In this document: piece after piece, positions 14,196-21,067 of the stretch
Position numbering within the stretch: position 1 is the first letter of the stretch
Layout: every line of letters starts with the position of its first letter
IMG/VR virus record: IMGVR_UViG_3300021090_000088
Location: 1 to 28,071 of that record
From: a virus
DNA length: 28,071 nt
Direction: 5' to 3' (one strand)
Program-made: the position numbers and the translations under genes
The notes under the pieces: generated by a model
The model's input: only the letters and a program-made list of their open reading frames with translations
What the model was told of the DNA's origin: nothing
Databases searched by the model: none

Positions 14196-14470
14196 CGACC
14201 AAGCATTCTCCGCTCAGCGCCCTCAAAGCGCAGGCCGACAAGATCGCTGCAACACTCAAAGCAGCCGAGCGCGGAGAGAAAATCGACGTGCGGTTCGCTG
14301 AAAAGATCGATGCGGCACGCACTAAAGAGAGTTTCAAGGTCGGCATCGTTATGGACGACAAAATCATCACAATCGAAATGCCATGGGCGACGATCCGCAG
14401 CACGAACGAGGCCGGTATAGCCGAATACATCCTCAAACAGATGCGAGAGGCGAGCGATGCCGTCAACTGA
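14192..14470 (+). CDS. Hypothetical phage protein
   Basis: 92 residues from the ATG at 14192, which overlaps the preceding stop (ATGA). The N-terminal ~45 residues are a charged helix (LKAQADKIAATLKAAERGEK), then FKVGIVMDDKIITIEMPWAT and a C-terminal helix (AEYILKQMREA). It is probably a small alpha/beta protein; function unknown. Confidence 0.65.
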   Translation: MTTKHSPLSALKAQADKIAATLKAAERGEKIDVRFAEKIDAARTKESFKVGIVMDDKIITIEMPWATIRSTNEAGIAEYILKQMREASDAVN

Positions 14471-14513
14471 GCAAGCACGACATCTGGGACCTGTGTGTGG
14501 CAACCGGATAAGC

Positions 14514-15005
14514 ATGATCCGCATTACCATCATGGCTGCGCTGATCACACTGGCGCTGCCCAGCGCCGCCGCCGCATCTTGCAGCACCTACGCCCAGGCC
14601 CGCGCCGCACACCCGAGCAGCTACCTCGTCTATCGCCTGGAGGGCCGCAAGGCCGGCGGGCGCCAATGCTGGTATGCGGCGGGGTCGGCAAAGAGTTCTC
14701 GCGGCGGCGTGGAAGGACACGCCTATGAACAGAAGGCTGCGGCATACAAACGACCGATGATGCCAGTAGGCACGACAGCCGAACGCGGAGGCAACGAGTA
14801 TCGCCACAGAGCCGGTGTCGAGCCCGGCCCGCGAGAAACCATCCCATCACCACGCGCCAAACCAATCATCGCCTTCGCCGACCGCTGGGTCGACCTGCCC
14901 ACCGAGGCAATTCCCTATGAGGTGCTGATTACGCCGTCGGTCGTTCCGGTGCGCACCATCCCGTTCCGCTTGTCGGACGGACGATTCGTCGAGGTCGACC
15001 GGTGA
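14514..15005 (+). CDS. Exported protein with signal peptide
   Basis: 163 residues from the ATG at 14514. MIRITIMAALITLALPSAAA is a near-ideal Sec signal peptide, followed by a likely cleavage at AAAA-SC. Mature part: SCSTYAQARAAHPSSYLVYR, GGRQCWYAAG (two Cys, probable disulfide), then a low-complexity basic region. An ATG at 14457 with a better ribosome site would add 19 residues before the signal and also fits. The protein likely acts in the periplasm or outside. Its place beside the integrase suggests a lysogenic-conversion gene; this is inference. Confidence 0.7.
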   Translation: MIRITIMAALITLALPSAAAASCSTYAQARAAHPSSYLVYRLEGRKAGGRQCWYAAGSAKSSRGGVEGHAYEQKAAAYKRPMMPVGTTAERGGNEYRHRAGVEPGPRETIPSPRAKPIIAFADRWVDLPTEAIPYEVLITPSVVPVRTIPFRLSDGRFVEVDR

Positions 15006-15388
15006 ACGAATTGCTGTCGATCGAGCATGCCTTGGCGGCGCTGCCTGTCGCGAAGTCCGCACGCTGGCTCAACGAGTTCCTGCTCAAGACCAAGGTCGAC
15101 CGCAATGGCCTGCCCTTGTATCGCAAGGCCGGGAGAGACAAACTGGTTTATATCGACCGCGTCATCGAGGCTCTGCCGTGCCCCTCAAACTCAAAAAACC
15201 CCGCAAAGGTAAAAGCCCGAACTTCTCGATCCGCGGCAGCTACCTCGGTATCGCAGTTGATAAGAGCTGCGGAACTCACCGGCGATCGGTCGCTCGCACC
15301 GTCCTGCGAGCCATCGAATGGGCCATCGAGCGCGGCGAATATCCGCCGCGGGAAGCCGAAATTGAGCCTGGTCAACCCACGTTCCTGA
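15002..15388 (+). CDS. Excisionase / AlpA-like helix-turn-helix protein
   Basis: The first ~60 residues (MNELLSIEHALAALPVAKSA, then GLPLYRKAGRDKLVYIDRVI) form a winged-helix/AlpA-type domain of the excisionase kind. It starts with a GTG overlapping the previous stop (GTGA). The frame continues to 128 residues, but the last ~68 overlap the integrase gene by 211 bases and look like unselected read-through. An A AAA AAC heptamer lies in register at 15193-15199, where a -1 shift would enter the integrase frame. Excisionases control prophage excision with the integrase, which fits the position. Confidence 0.65.
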   Translation: MNELLSIEHALAALPVAKSARWLNEFLLKTKVDRNGLPLYRKAGRDKLVYIDRVIEALPCPSNSKNPAKVKARTSRSAAATSVSQLIRAAELTGDRSLAPSCEPSNGPSSAANIRRGKPKLSLVNPRS

Positions 15389-16242
15389 GTGCGGCGGTTG
15401 CGTATATGGAAGCCGGCCGGCGACGGCGCTACGTCGCGCGCCTGATCAAACACTTCGGACCGACCATGACCCTTGCCGAGATCGATCAGGCCGCCATCGA
15501 CCGGGCTGCGATCGCGTTGCACCCGACCGCAACGCCGGGCACCCGCAACGCCTGCGTCTACACGCCGGCATCGGCGATCCTGCGGCACGCCGGTGTCGAA
15601 CTCAAACTCCGCCGCCCCAAGGGCGCCAAGGGCCGCGTGGTGACCGACTGGCTGTCGCAACAGGATGCGAGCGCGATCATCGGCGCCGCCGACGGTGTCG
15701 AGCGAGAGTTTGCCCTGCTGCTGCGGTTCCTGCTCTACACGGGACTACGCCTCGGCGAGGCGCTGCGGCTGCGCTGGGAAGACTGCCAGTTGGCTGAATC
15801 GCTGATCTGGGTGCGACGGTCCAAGGCGGGACCGGCGGGCTCCGTGCGGCTGCGCGCGGACCTCTGCGAGGCCATCAAAACCCATCATGCCACCCATAAG
15901 GTTGGCCGCATCTTCCGCTTCCACCAGGGCGGCGGGTTGAAGCACTATCTCACCCGGGCAAAGCTCGCCGCGCTCGGGATCCCGTGTCCGGTCCGCCGGC
16001 CGATCGGCTGGCTCATGCCGGACAATCGTCTGGCCTGGGTCAACTTCCACACGTTCAGACATACATTTTCGACATGGTTTAGAAAATACGGGGGCGGCGA
16101 CATTCAGGGGCTTGTCGCAACGGGGAATTGGCGTGATGCGCGCAGTGCGGCGCGATATGCACATGCGGTGCCGGGAGACGAGTGGGACAGGGTGGAGCTG
16201 TTGCCGGCGATCGGCGGGGCGTGGAATGGACGTGGACGATGA
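15178..16242 (+). CDS. int: Tyrosine-family site-specific integrase
   Basis: 354 residues. The N-terminal ~60 form the arm-binding type segment (KSPNFSIRGSYLGIAVDKS), 65-145 the core-binding domain, and 155-340 the catalytic domain: LLYTGLRLGEALRL with Arg191, FHTFRHTFSTWFR with His291 and Arg294, then TGNWRDARSAARYAH with Trp317 in the His/Trp position and Tyr327 as nucleophile. All expected catalytic residues are present, so it should be active. It starts with a GTG inside the excisionase-like gene, with a weak site (CGAGG). It integrates phage DNA at attB. Confidence 0.93.
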   Translation: MPLKLKKPRKGKSPNFSIRGSYLGIAVDKSCGTHRRSVARTVLRAIEWAIERGEYPPREAEIEPGQPTFLSAAVAYMEAGRRRRYVARLIKHFGPTMTLAEIDQAAIDRAAIALHPTATPGTRNACVYTPASAILRHAGVELKLRRPKGAKGRVVTDWLSQQDASAIIGAADGVEREFALLLRFLLYTGLRLGEALRLRWEDCQLAESLIWVRRSKAGPAGSVRLRADLCEAIKTHHATHKVGRIFRFHQGGGLKHYLTRAKLAALGIPCPVRRPIGWLMPDNRLAWVNFHTFRHTFSTWFRKYGGGDIQGLVATGNWRDARSAARYAHAVPGDEWDRVELLPAIGGAWNGRGR

Positions 16243-16642
16243 CGACGTCAACAGATAAGCCGTTGATCCAAATACAATCACCATGCTCTCCCCCCGGAGG
16301 CGGCCGCACCTTTTTTAATGCCTTGAAAGCCCATATTCACGGGCTTTCTGCTGCGTCACCGGACCCGCAAACACCCGCAACTAAACGCGAACACCACGCA
16401 TCGACCCGTGGAAAATCCGTGGACTCTGTTCATGCTGCGTTCCGGGCGGCGACTGAACCAGCGCTACCTACCATGTCAAGGTATTGGGCTGCGCAGAACA
16501 GCAGGAATAATGGACACTTGTCGGAAGCGCCAAGGTCGATTCCGGCACCAGGTTCCGTTTGCGTTCCGCAATTTAGGTTCACTGGACTTGCGGTCACTAC
16601 ATCGTGGGCAAAGAGCCACATAAGGCGGCAGGGAGCAGACAG
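16243..16642. other. Gap after the integrase; likely attP neighbourhood
   Basis: 400 bases with no convincing gene: the open frames here have poor composition and no ribosome site. It holds a perfect 8-bp hairpin, GAAAGCCC/GGGCTTTC with loop ATATTCAC (16325-16348), lacking a U-tract, and a T-run just before it. attP normally lies near int, but I could not identify a core or arm sites, nor a match to the tRNA in this window. Confidence 0.4.
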
Positions 16643-16888
16643 ATGGCAATTCACGAAATCCACGGCATCGCAAACGCCGAGAAGGTGATGATGTACGAGA
16701 GCAAGCGTCAGAGGGTGACGGTGATAGACGCCGACACCCGCGTCTTCATCGAACTCAGCGATCCCCCGGCCGCAGGGCTGTCCCCAAACCAAGCGCGCAT
16801 GATCGGCAACCAGTTATTGGCTGCTGCCGATCGCGTCGAAAAAACCAAGGCTGAGATGAAGCAGGACGCCAAGGCCAAGGCGCGCTGA
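16643..16888 (+). CDS. Small hypothetical protein
   Basis: 81 residues from the ATG at 16643 (GGGAG eight bases upstream; the longer frame lacks a site). Beta-rich start (VMMYESKRQRVTVIDADTRV), then a helix with NQARMIGNQLLAAADRVEKT and a Lys/Ala-rich tail. It resembles small phage proteins of unknown role. It begins the second run of early genes after the integrase. Confidence 0.65.
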   Translation: MAIHEIHGIANAEKVMMYESKRQRVTVIDADTRVFIELSDPPAAGLSPNQARMIGNQLLAAADRVEKTKAEMKQDAKAKAR

Positions 16889-16936
16889 ATGCCGACCCTC
16901 AGTGGTGATCGCTGAAGTCTTGAGGAGAGTACAACA

Positions 16937-17134
16937 GTGACAGGCTGGACTTGGGCAACTGGTACGCCACGAGAGCGCGCCGAGATGGTACGCGGCCATC
17001 TAAGCGCCTGCCATAGCAATATCGATGTACTCTGCGATCTATTTCACCTGATCCCGAGCGGTGCTCAACGAATTCTTGCCGGTGATATTTGGCGGCCAGA
17101 ATACGAGCGCACAAGTCGCGATCACATCACATGA
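16937..17134 (+). CDS. Small hypothetical protein
   Basis: 65 residues from a GTG preceded by GAGGAGA. Contains MVRGHLSACHSNIDVLCDLF and a C-terminal charged end; probably a helical cytoplasmic protein. The stop at 17134 overlaps an ATG (17131) that is an alternative start for the next gene. No family recognised. Confidence 0.6.
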   Translation: MTGWTWATGTPRERAEMVRGHLSACHSNIDVLCDLFHLIPSGAQRILAGDIWRPEYERTSRDHIT

Positions 17135-17154
17135 GCAACGAACCGGAGGACACG

Positions 17155-17901
17155 ATGAGTGATGAACTGGCGGATAGGGTGGAGGCGGCAGCGGAAGCGC
17201 TCCGCACATGGGAGCGTCATGACTTACTGCGCGAATATGGCCCTGATGGTTGCGTTCTCCCGCAAAACATTAAAGCATCAGAAAACTTGGACATTGTTAT
17301 TCGCGCCGCCCTTGCCGCCGCCGACCGGGCCGGGCCTGCCGTAGCAGCGCCGGGTATGCTACGCAAGGCGCTCAAGCCGTTTGCGGAGGTAGCAGAAGAG
17401 TGGGATGGCGAACCGACTGAATTGGTCGTTGAATTGATGGCTTATGATGACGGGATGGCGCCATGCCTAAGCGTTGAAGATTTTCGTCTCGCCCGCGCCG
17501 CCCTTGCCGCCGCCGACCGGGCCGGGCCTGACGCCATAAGTGGACCTGACATTTCGCAGAGAGAATTCGACGAAATGGCAAGTTCGCTCCAAGCCACGCC
17601 GTCGGCGGACAGGGTGGAGGCGGCGGCAAGAATTATCTGGATCGACTTCTGTAAACTAGGCGGAAGTTTTAATGAGAGTGTTGGCACCGTTGCCTATGAA
17701 CAATGCATGGCAACTGCCCGCGCCGCCCTTGCCGCCGCAGACCGGGCGGGGGCTGACGCCATCACCGCCGCGCGCCTCGCCGGCTGGGAGGAGGCGAGGG
17801 AGGCGTGCGCAGAAAAGGCATGGGATACAATCGAAGACATCGACCAGGCCTTAGCGAACGAAGTTGCCGCCGCAATTCGCAACCTCAAGCCGGGAGGCTG
17901 A
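17155..17901 (+). CDS. Modular repeat protein with three ARAALAAADRAG units
   Basis: 248 residues from the ATG at 17155 with GGAGG five bases away; an ATG at 17131 in a four-base overlap is possible. It appears built of three modules, two starting ADRVEAAA (near 6 and 145) and each ending in a copy of (A/I)RAALAAADRAG (near 52, 116 and 191). Between the copies the sequences differ. A last helix (GWEEAREACAEKAWDTIEDI) ends the protein. Single modules of this look are common as small phage genes, so this may be a fusion of several. The function is unknown. Confidence 0.65.
   Translation: MSDELADRVEAAAEALRTWERHDLLREYGPDGCVLPQNIKASENLDIVIRAALAAADRAGPAVAAPGMLRKALKPFAEVAEEWDGEPTELVVELMAYDDGMAPCLSVEDFRLARAALAAADRAGPDAISGPDISQREFDEMASSLQATPSADRVEAAARIIWIDFCKLGGSFNESVGTVAYEQCMATARAALAAADRAGADAITAARLAGWEEAREACAEKAWDTIEDIDQALANEVAAAIRNLKPGG
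17302..17755 (+). repeat. Three direct repeats of a 37-base coding unit
   Basis: Copies at 17302-17338, 17494-17530 and 17719-17755. The first two are identical over all 37 bases; the third differs at three. All are in the same reading frame and encode the RAALAAADRAG segment. Exact DNA identity, beyond protein need, suggests recent duplication or recombination at these units. Confidence 0.9.
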
Positions 17902-17902
17902 C

Positions 17903-18211
17903 GTGAGCTGCGAGGACTGCGGACGGCCCTACGGTGACGAACACGGGTTCCCTGACCTGATAATCCCGTATGACGCATGGAAGCAAATCTCGACTAGTGG
18001 TGATGATAGCGGGCTGCTCTGTCCGTCCTGCATCTGCAAGCGACTGCACGACAAAGGCATCAAGTGTGAAGCGGCATTCATGTCCGGGCCGGTATCAATT
18101 TCTCGCGCCGAAATGCAACTCCTCAGACGCATCGAAAACATTGAACTGGCAATTGAAGGCCGCGATAATCGATGGTCCGCCATTCGTAATATGATAAAGC
18201 CGGGAGGCTGA
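17903..18211 (+). CDS. Cys-rich conserved phage protein
   Basis: 102 residues from a GTG with GGGAGG five bases upstream. N-terminal SCEDCGRPYGDEHGFPDLII and then LLCPSCICKRLHDKGIKCE give a four-Cys zinc-binding arrangement. The C-terminal half is helical and ends with KPGG, as does the preceding protein, because both genes share the same junction sequence. I recall this as a recurrent small protein in rhizobial phages without known function. Confidence 0.72.
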   Translation: MSCEDCGRPYGDEHGFPDLIIPYDAWKQISTSGDDSGLLCPSCICKRLHDKGIKCEAAFMSGPVSISRAEMQLLRRIENIELAIEGRDNRWSAIRNMIKPGG

Positions 18212-18212
18212 C

Positions 18213-18398
18213 GTGAGCAGAATCGAACGCACAAATGAGAAATCCGCTATCAAGCGGCTGACGCGGGCCATTGGAGAAACAGAGCGCGATCACCCGCTGC
18301 CGCGCTGCATTCATAACGCAGCACTTCTCGATGGCGCTGGTGAATGCTTGGAACCACCATGCGGTTGTCGATACACCCACCCAGGAACTAAGCCATGA
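18213..18398 (+). CDS. Small hypothetical protein
   Basis: 61 residues from a GTG that uses the same GGGAGG junction as the gene before it. It is basic at the N-terminus (SRIERTNEKSAIKRLTRAIG) and has three Cys (RCIHN, GECLEPPCGCRY), a possible metal site. Its stop overlaps the next ATG (ATGA). Confidence 0.6.
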   Translation: MSRIERTNEKSAIKRLTRAIGETERDHPLPRCIHNAALLDGAGECLEPPCGCRYTHPGTKP

Positions 18399-18616
18399 CG
18401 CCGAAAGAGATTGCAGAGCGGTTGCGTCAGTCATGCGGCTATCAAAACGTAACGCCGGAGGTTAGAGGCTACGATTCCAACGCTTCTAACGGCCTTGTTC
18501 TGGACGCTGCCGACCTGATTGATCAACTAGCCGCTGAAATCGAGCGACGCCCTTGGGCAATCAACGTCAAAGGACAAGGGAGAGTGACGAAGCAATATCA
18601 TCCAGCCTTGCGTTGA
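18395..18616 (+). CDS. Small Ea22-like early protein
   Basis: 73 residues, MTPKEIAERLRQSCGYQNVT, then SNGLVLDAADLIDQLAAEIE: the short amphipathic pattern found in phage Ea22/Eaa-like and related small early proteins. It is coupled to the previous gene. Its 3' end overlaps the convergent gene on the minus strand by 19 bases, marking the end of the rightward early operon; no terminator is visible there. Confidence 0.6.
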   Translation: MTPKEIAERLRQSCGYQNVTPEVRGYDSNASNGLVLDAADLIDQLAAEIERRPWAINVKGQGRVTKQYHPALR

Positions 18617-18891
18617 CGCTCGATCATTTCATCGAAGCGCTTGGACTGTGCTAATTGCCGATCCTCGATCCGATCCATTCGCCCGTTGGCCTGCGCCAGG
18701 CTGATGAGAATTTCGCCGACTTTTTGTAGTTCCTTGGTGAGCGCTCCAAGCTGGTTATCCTGGAAATCGAGCCTCGTCTTGACGACGGCGGTATCAAGTT
18801 TTACGGCCCACACAAATCCGATCCCGCCAAGCACAAACGATGCGATTGTTATCAGGTGCCCGAGATTGATCGTGGTGTCGATCATTTCCAT
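18598..18891 (-). CDS. Membrane-anchored coiled-coil protein (inner spanin-like or holin-associated)
   Basis: 97 residues: one transmembrane helix (HLITIASFVLGGIGFVWAV, about 12-30) then a coiled coil to the end (LGALTKELQKVGEILISLAQ, DRIEDRQLAQSKRFDEMIER). This is the topology of an i-spanin, which spans the periplasm after holin action, though it could also be a holin-associated regulator. AGGA precedes the start. It is the last gene of the leftward lysis cluster. Confidence 0.6.
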   Translation of the reverse strand: MEMIDTTINLGHLITIASFVLGGIGFVWAVKLDTAVVKTRLDFQDNQLGALTKELQKVGEILISLAQANGRMDRIEDRQLAQSKRFDEMIERQRKAG

Positions 18892-18978
18892 ATTCCTATC
18901 GCTTGAAGGTGCGCGCGATTTTTAGGTCGCGCCTTGCCGCCGGCCCACTTGTGTTACATAGGTGTCGATCAGTCGCCA

Positions 18979-19173
18979 TTAGGCCGTCTTCGAAATTCCA
19001 GCGCGCAGGAACATGCCGGAGACTGCGCCCCAGGCAACCGTCACGGCGTTGTTAGGATCGATACCGGCGACGACGTCGACGCCGAGTTTCTCCGCCGCGC
19101 ACACCACGAGCAGCAGCGCGAGCGAGATATAGGTTTTCTTGCCGCTGATGAATTCGAGTATGTCTTGCCACAT
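18979..19173 (-). CDS. Small membrane protein, holin candidate
   Basis: 64 residues. YISLALLLVVCAAEKLGVDV gives one clear hydrophobic helix (about 15-30), and NAVTVAWGAVSGMFLRAGIS a possible second one. AGGGA lies eight bases before the ATG. It is located between a lipoprotein gene and a coiled-coil membrane gene, near an endolysin; a holin role is the natural reading. Single clear helix and small size suit a class II/III holin. Confidence 0.6.
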   Translation of the reverse strand: MWQDILEFISGKKTYISLALLLVVCAAEKLGVDVVAGIDPNNAVTVAWGAVSGMFLRAGISKTA

Positions 19174-19222
19174 GAGGATTTTCCCTGATCGGAATCTTGC
19201 CGGCTGCCGGCCGGCGGCGGAC

Positions 19223-19657
19223 TCAACGCGGCAGGCCGCGCAGACACTCCTGCGCCTGCCGGGTCTGTTTTGGAGTGAGCGTCACGCCGTTGGCCACCCG
19301 TATGGCCTCGAGTTGGGCATCGGTCTTGCCCGCCGCGTGCAGGCGTACCAGCCAGCACGGATAGGGCAGGTTAGGGCCGTCATCGATCTTCGGCTTTGCC
19401 TTTGGCTTTGGCTTTATCTTCGGCGGCGCCGGCGGAGCGACGAACACACGGGGATCGATTGGCGGCGCGATCGCGGGCGGCACTTCGACCTTCGGCGCGA
19501 CCTCGATCGGCGGCGCCTTTGGAGCCGGAACTGGAACCACCACACGCTGTGGCCACAGCCATTGCTTGAGCTTCGTCATCGCACCGCCGGATTCCTGGGT
19601 GCAGGAAGCGGTCGAGAGTGCCATGATGGCGGCCAGAATGATGATGGCGGGTCTCAC
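19223..19657 (-). CDS. Proline-rich lipoprotein (outer spanin candidate)
   Basis: 144 residues from a GTG in a GTGA overlap. A hydrophobic signal ends at LSTASC (Cys19), an acceptable if not ideal lipobox. The middle (about 40-90) is Pro/Lys/Ala-rich (APPKIKPKPKAKPKID), giving a stiff linker, and a small C-terminal domain has paired Cys (YPCWLVR and QECLRGL). Proline-rich short lipoproteins in lysis clusters are often o-spanins. The longer C-terminal domain is unusual for that class. Confidence 0.6.
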   Translation of the reverse strand: MRPAIIILAAIMALSTASCTQESGGAMTKLKQWLWPQRVVVPVPAPKAPPIEVAPKVEVPPAIAPPIDPRVFVAPPAPPKIKPKPKAKPKIDDGPNLPYPCWLVRLHAAGKTDAQLEAIRVANGVTLTPKQTRQAQECLRGLPR

Positions 19658-19815
19658 AACATAACCTCTTGATCGGTAAACAGTGATGGCAGCGCATCGA
19701 CGACTTGCCGCGCACGCTCGGCCGCTTCCACTTCTGTCAGATACTCGCCGCGCTTGTGCCGGCCATTGGCGATTGCCTGCGCGATGCGCCGCTCAAAATC
19801 CGCGCTCACGCTCAT
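19654..19815 (-). CDS. Small helical protein
   Basis: 53 residues from the ATG at 19815, overlapping the upstream stop by four bases (ATGA), which I prefer to the longer frame. It is highly charged and helical: ADFERRIAQAIANGRHKRGE, then EAAERARQVVDALPS. Its stop overlaps the lipoprotein start (GTGA). The function is unknown. Confidence 0.6.
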   Translation of the reverse strand: MSVSADFERRIAQAIANGRHKRGEYLTEVEAAERARQVVDALPSLFTDQEVML

Positions 19816-20033
19816 TTGCAAAAGCCCGGCCAGCGCCGTTCCTTTTTGTGCCACTGAAACGCCGCTACGATTGCTGCCTGGGCCTCACCGCGAAAAGTTT
19901 CCCAATAGACGCAGACGCGCCGCCCGTCAGGCAGTCTGTCACAGCAGGAACACTCAATGTTGATATGGTCAGGATCGTGATAGATTGATCGACCAGCCGC
20001 ATTGCATAGAGCGCGCGCTACTTGGTCGATCAC
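19812..20033 (-). CDS. Small Cys-containing hypothetical protein
   Basis: 73 residues from a GTG one base after the preceding stop. Contains VARALCNAAGRSIYHD, NIECSCCDRLPDGRRVCVYW (four Cys within a short span) and a C-terminal helix (GEAQAAIVAAFQWHKKERRW). A zinc site is likely. It resembles short accessory phage proteins that end in an EAQAAI-type helix; the role is unknown. Confidence 0.6.
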   Translation of the reverse strand: MIDQVARALCNAAGRSIYHDPDHINIECSCCDRLPDGRRVCVYWETFRGEAQAAIVAAFQWHKKERRWPGFCK

Positions 20034-20034
20034 C

Positions 20035-20316
20035 TTACGCCCACCCCTGGCGCTTCAATCTTGCGATCTCGGCTTCAAGTTCCCGAATCCGCTCCTGCGC
20101 GGCCGGATCCCAGTGCCAGAAAAAATGCACGGCGAGCCCGCCGGACAGCATCCCGAACAGCACGCCAACCAGCGGGAACGCCTGATTGGCGTTGTAGATG
20201 AAGCGCGAGAGGGTCAGGCCATCGTTGTTGAGCGCGCTCATCTCGAAATAAAAGAAGATCGCCGCGAACGCGAATAGGAACGCGAGCCAGACCCATCTCC
20301 CGTAACGTCGCATCAT
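20035..20316 (-). CDS. Two-span membrane protein with C-terminal coiled coil
   Basis: 93 residues from the ATG at 20316 (ATGA overlap with the SH3 gene). TM1 about 9-25 (VWLAFLFAFAAIFFYFE), TM2 about 49-67 (LVGVLFGMLSGGLAVHFFW), then a short coiled coil (ERIRELEAEIARLKRQ). Both termini are likely cytoplasmic. The size and location suit a holin or antiholin; the other candidate is the 64-residue protein downstream. Confidence 0.65.
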   Translation of the reverse strand: MMRRYGRWVWLAFLFAFAAIFFYFEMSALNNDGLTLSRFIYNANQAFPLVGVLFGMLSGGLAVHFFWHWDPAAQERIRELEAEIARLKRQGWA

Positions 20317-20708
20317 GGCGTCGGCGGCCCAAGATGTAGGACAGTCCAAAGCGCCACAACGGCGACTGCCGCGACGACGATCCAACCGAGCATGGTGCCA
20401 TCCAGTGGATTCTTGACTGGCTTTATTGGTGGGACATACGGCGCCGGACGCGGCTGCGCCACCTCCTCATCGATCCGCACGAAGCGGTCGCCGTTCGGCC
20501 CATGCGCGGCGACATAGCCGCGGCGGCCGATCTGCGCCGTGCCGCGCGCCCGGAGCACCTTCACCTCCAGCCATTCCAGCTTTCCAGGCTGGGTGTGGCC
20601 AAAGACTTCGAGCCGGTCGCCGGCGGCGAGCTCGTCGATGACTTCGCCATTGGGGGAGGTGCGCAGTTTCAGTCCGTCGGAAATCACGGTCGCGGTTCTG
20701 TTGGCCAT
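20313..20708 (-). CDS. Bacterial SH3-domain protein with C-terminal membrane anchor
   Basis: 131 residues from the ATG at 20708 (AAGGA nine bases upstream). Residues 3-68 form an SH3_3-like domain (TATVISDGLKLRTSPNGEVI, LAAGDRLEVFGH, GRRGYVAAHG), which usually binds peptidoglycan or peptides. A Pro-rich linker follows, then one transmembrane helix (about 106-124) near the C-terminus. With no N-terminal signal, the SH3 domain probably faces the cytoplasm unless exported by the tail anchor. It is the first gene in the leftward lysis block after the inserted plus-strand cassette. Confidence 0.7.
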   Translation of the reverse strand: MANRTATVISDGLKLRTSPNGEVIDELAAGDRLEVFGHTQPGKLEWLEVKVLRARGTAQIGRRGYVAAHGPNGDRFVRIDEEVAQPRPAPYVPPIKPVKNPLDGTMLGWIVVAAVAVVALWTVLHLGPPTP

Positions 20709-20750
20709 GGGGGTTTTCCTTTTGGATGGCATGAGGGGGTGGCCTACCGC

Positions 20751-20767
20751 TACAGGTAAAACCTGTA
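20751..20767. promoter_or_regulatory. 17-bp palindrome between divergent genes, candidate operator
   Basis: TACAGGT-AAA-ACCTGTA: perfect 7-bp arms with a three-base centre. It lies between the leftward SH3 gene and the rightward cassette, 12 bases upstream of the rightward -35. It is too short-looped for a good RNA hairpin, so a protein-binding site is more likely. Confidence 0.5.
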
Positions 20768-20778
20768 ACAATTCGTGA

Positions 20779-20808
20779 TTGGACTTATACGGGTTAAGAT
20801 TGTATGTA
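20779..20808 (+). promoter_or_regulatory. Candidate promoter of the IbrAB cassette
   Basis: TTGGAC (20779-20784), 18-base spacer, TATGTA (20803-20808), then about 50 bases to the first ATG. The match is moderate, but it is the best rightward promoter in the gap and lies beside the palindrome at 20751-20767. It would let the cassette be transcribed independently of the late operon around it. Confidence 0.45.
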
Positions 20809-20857
20809 TTGACCATCGACAACGGGGCAGCGCCCCACTTAACCGGGAGACAATCCG

Positions 20858-21067
20858 ATGACCAATCTCAGACCCCACCTGTATCCGCTCTACATTGTCA
20901 GCGACGCTGCTGGGCGCGACTACGTCCGATGTATCAACCTCGGCATGGCCCGCGATTACGTCGCCCGCCGTGGCGGGTCCATTCGTTTGGAACCTCGTCA
21001 GGACGAGACTCGCCTTTCGGCAGAGCGGCGGCTAGAGATCGACGCCATATATGCCGCCGGTTTTTAA
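20858..21067 (+). CDS. Small hypothetical protein heading the cassette
   Basis: 69 residues with GGGAGA seven bases before the ATG. LRPHLYPLYIVSDAAGRDYV, then ARDYVARRGGSIRLEPRQDE and SAERRLEIDAIYAAGF. Probably a small alpha/beta protein; no family recognised. Its end overlaps the next gene by 17 bases, suggesting joint translation. Confidence 0.6.
   Translation: MTNLRPHLYPLYIVSDAAGRDYVRCINLGMARDYVARRGGSIRLEPRQDETRLSAERRLEIDAIYAAGF

Noticed and set aside
16325-16348. Perfect hairpin after the integrase as a Rho-independent terminator
   Set aside because: No U-tract on either strand; kept only as part of the gap description.
20035-20401. Longer N-terminal readings of the two-span membrane protein
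   Set aside because: They extend into the SH3 gene; the ATG at 20316 overlaps that stop as ATGA and gives the normal membrane topology.
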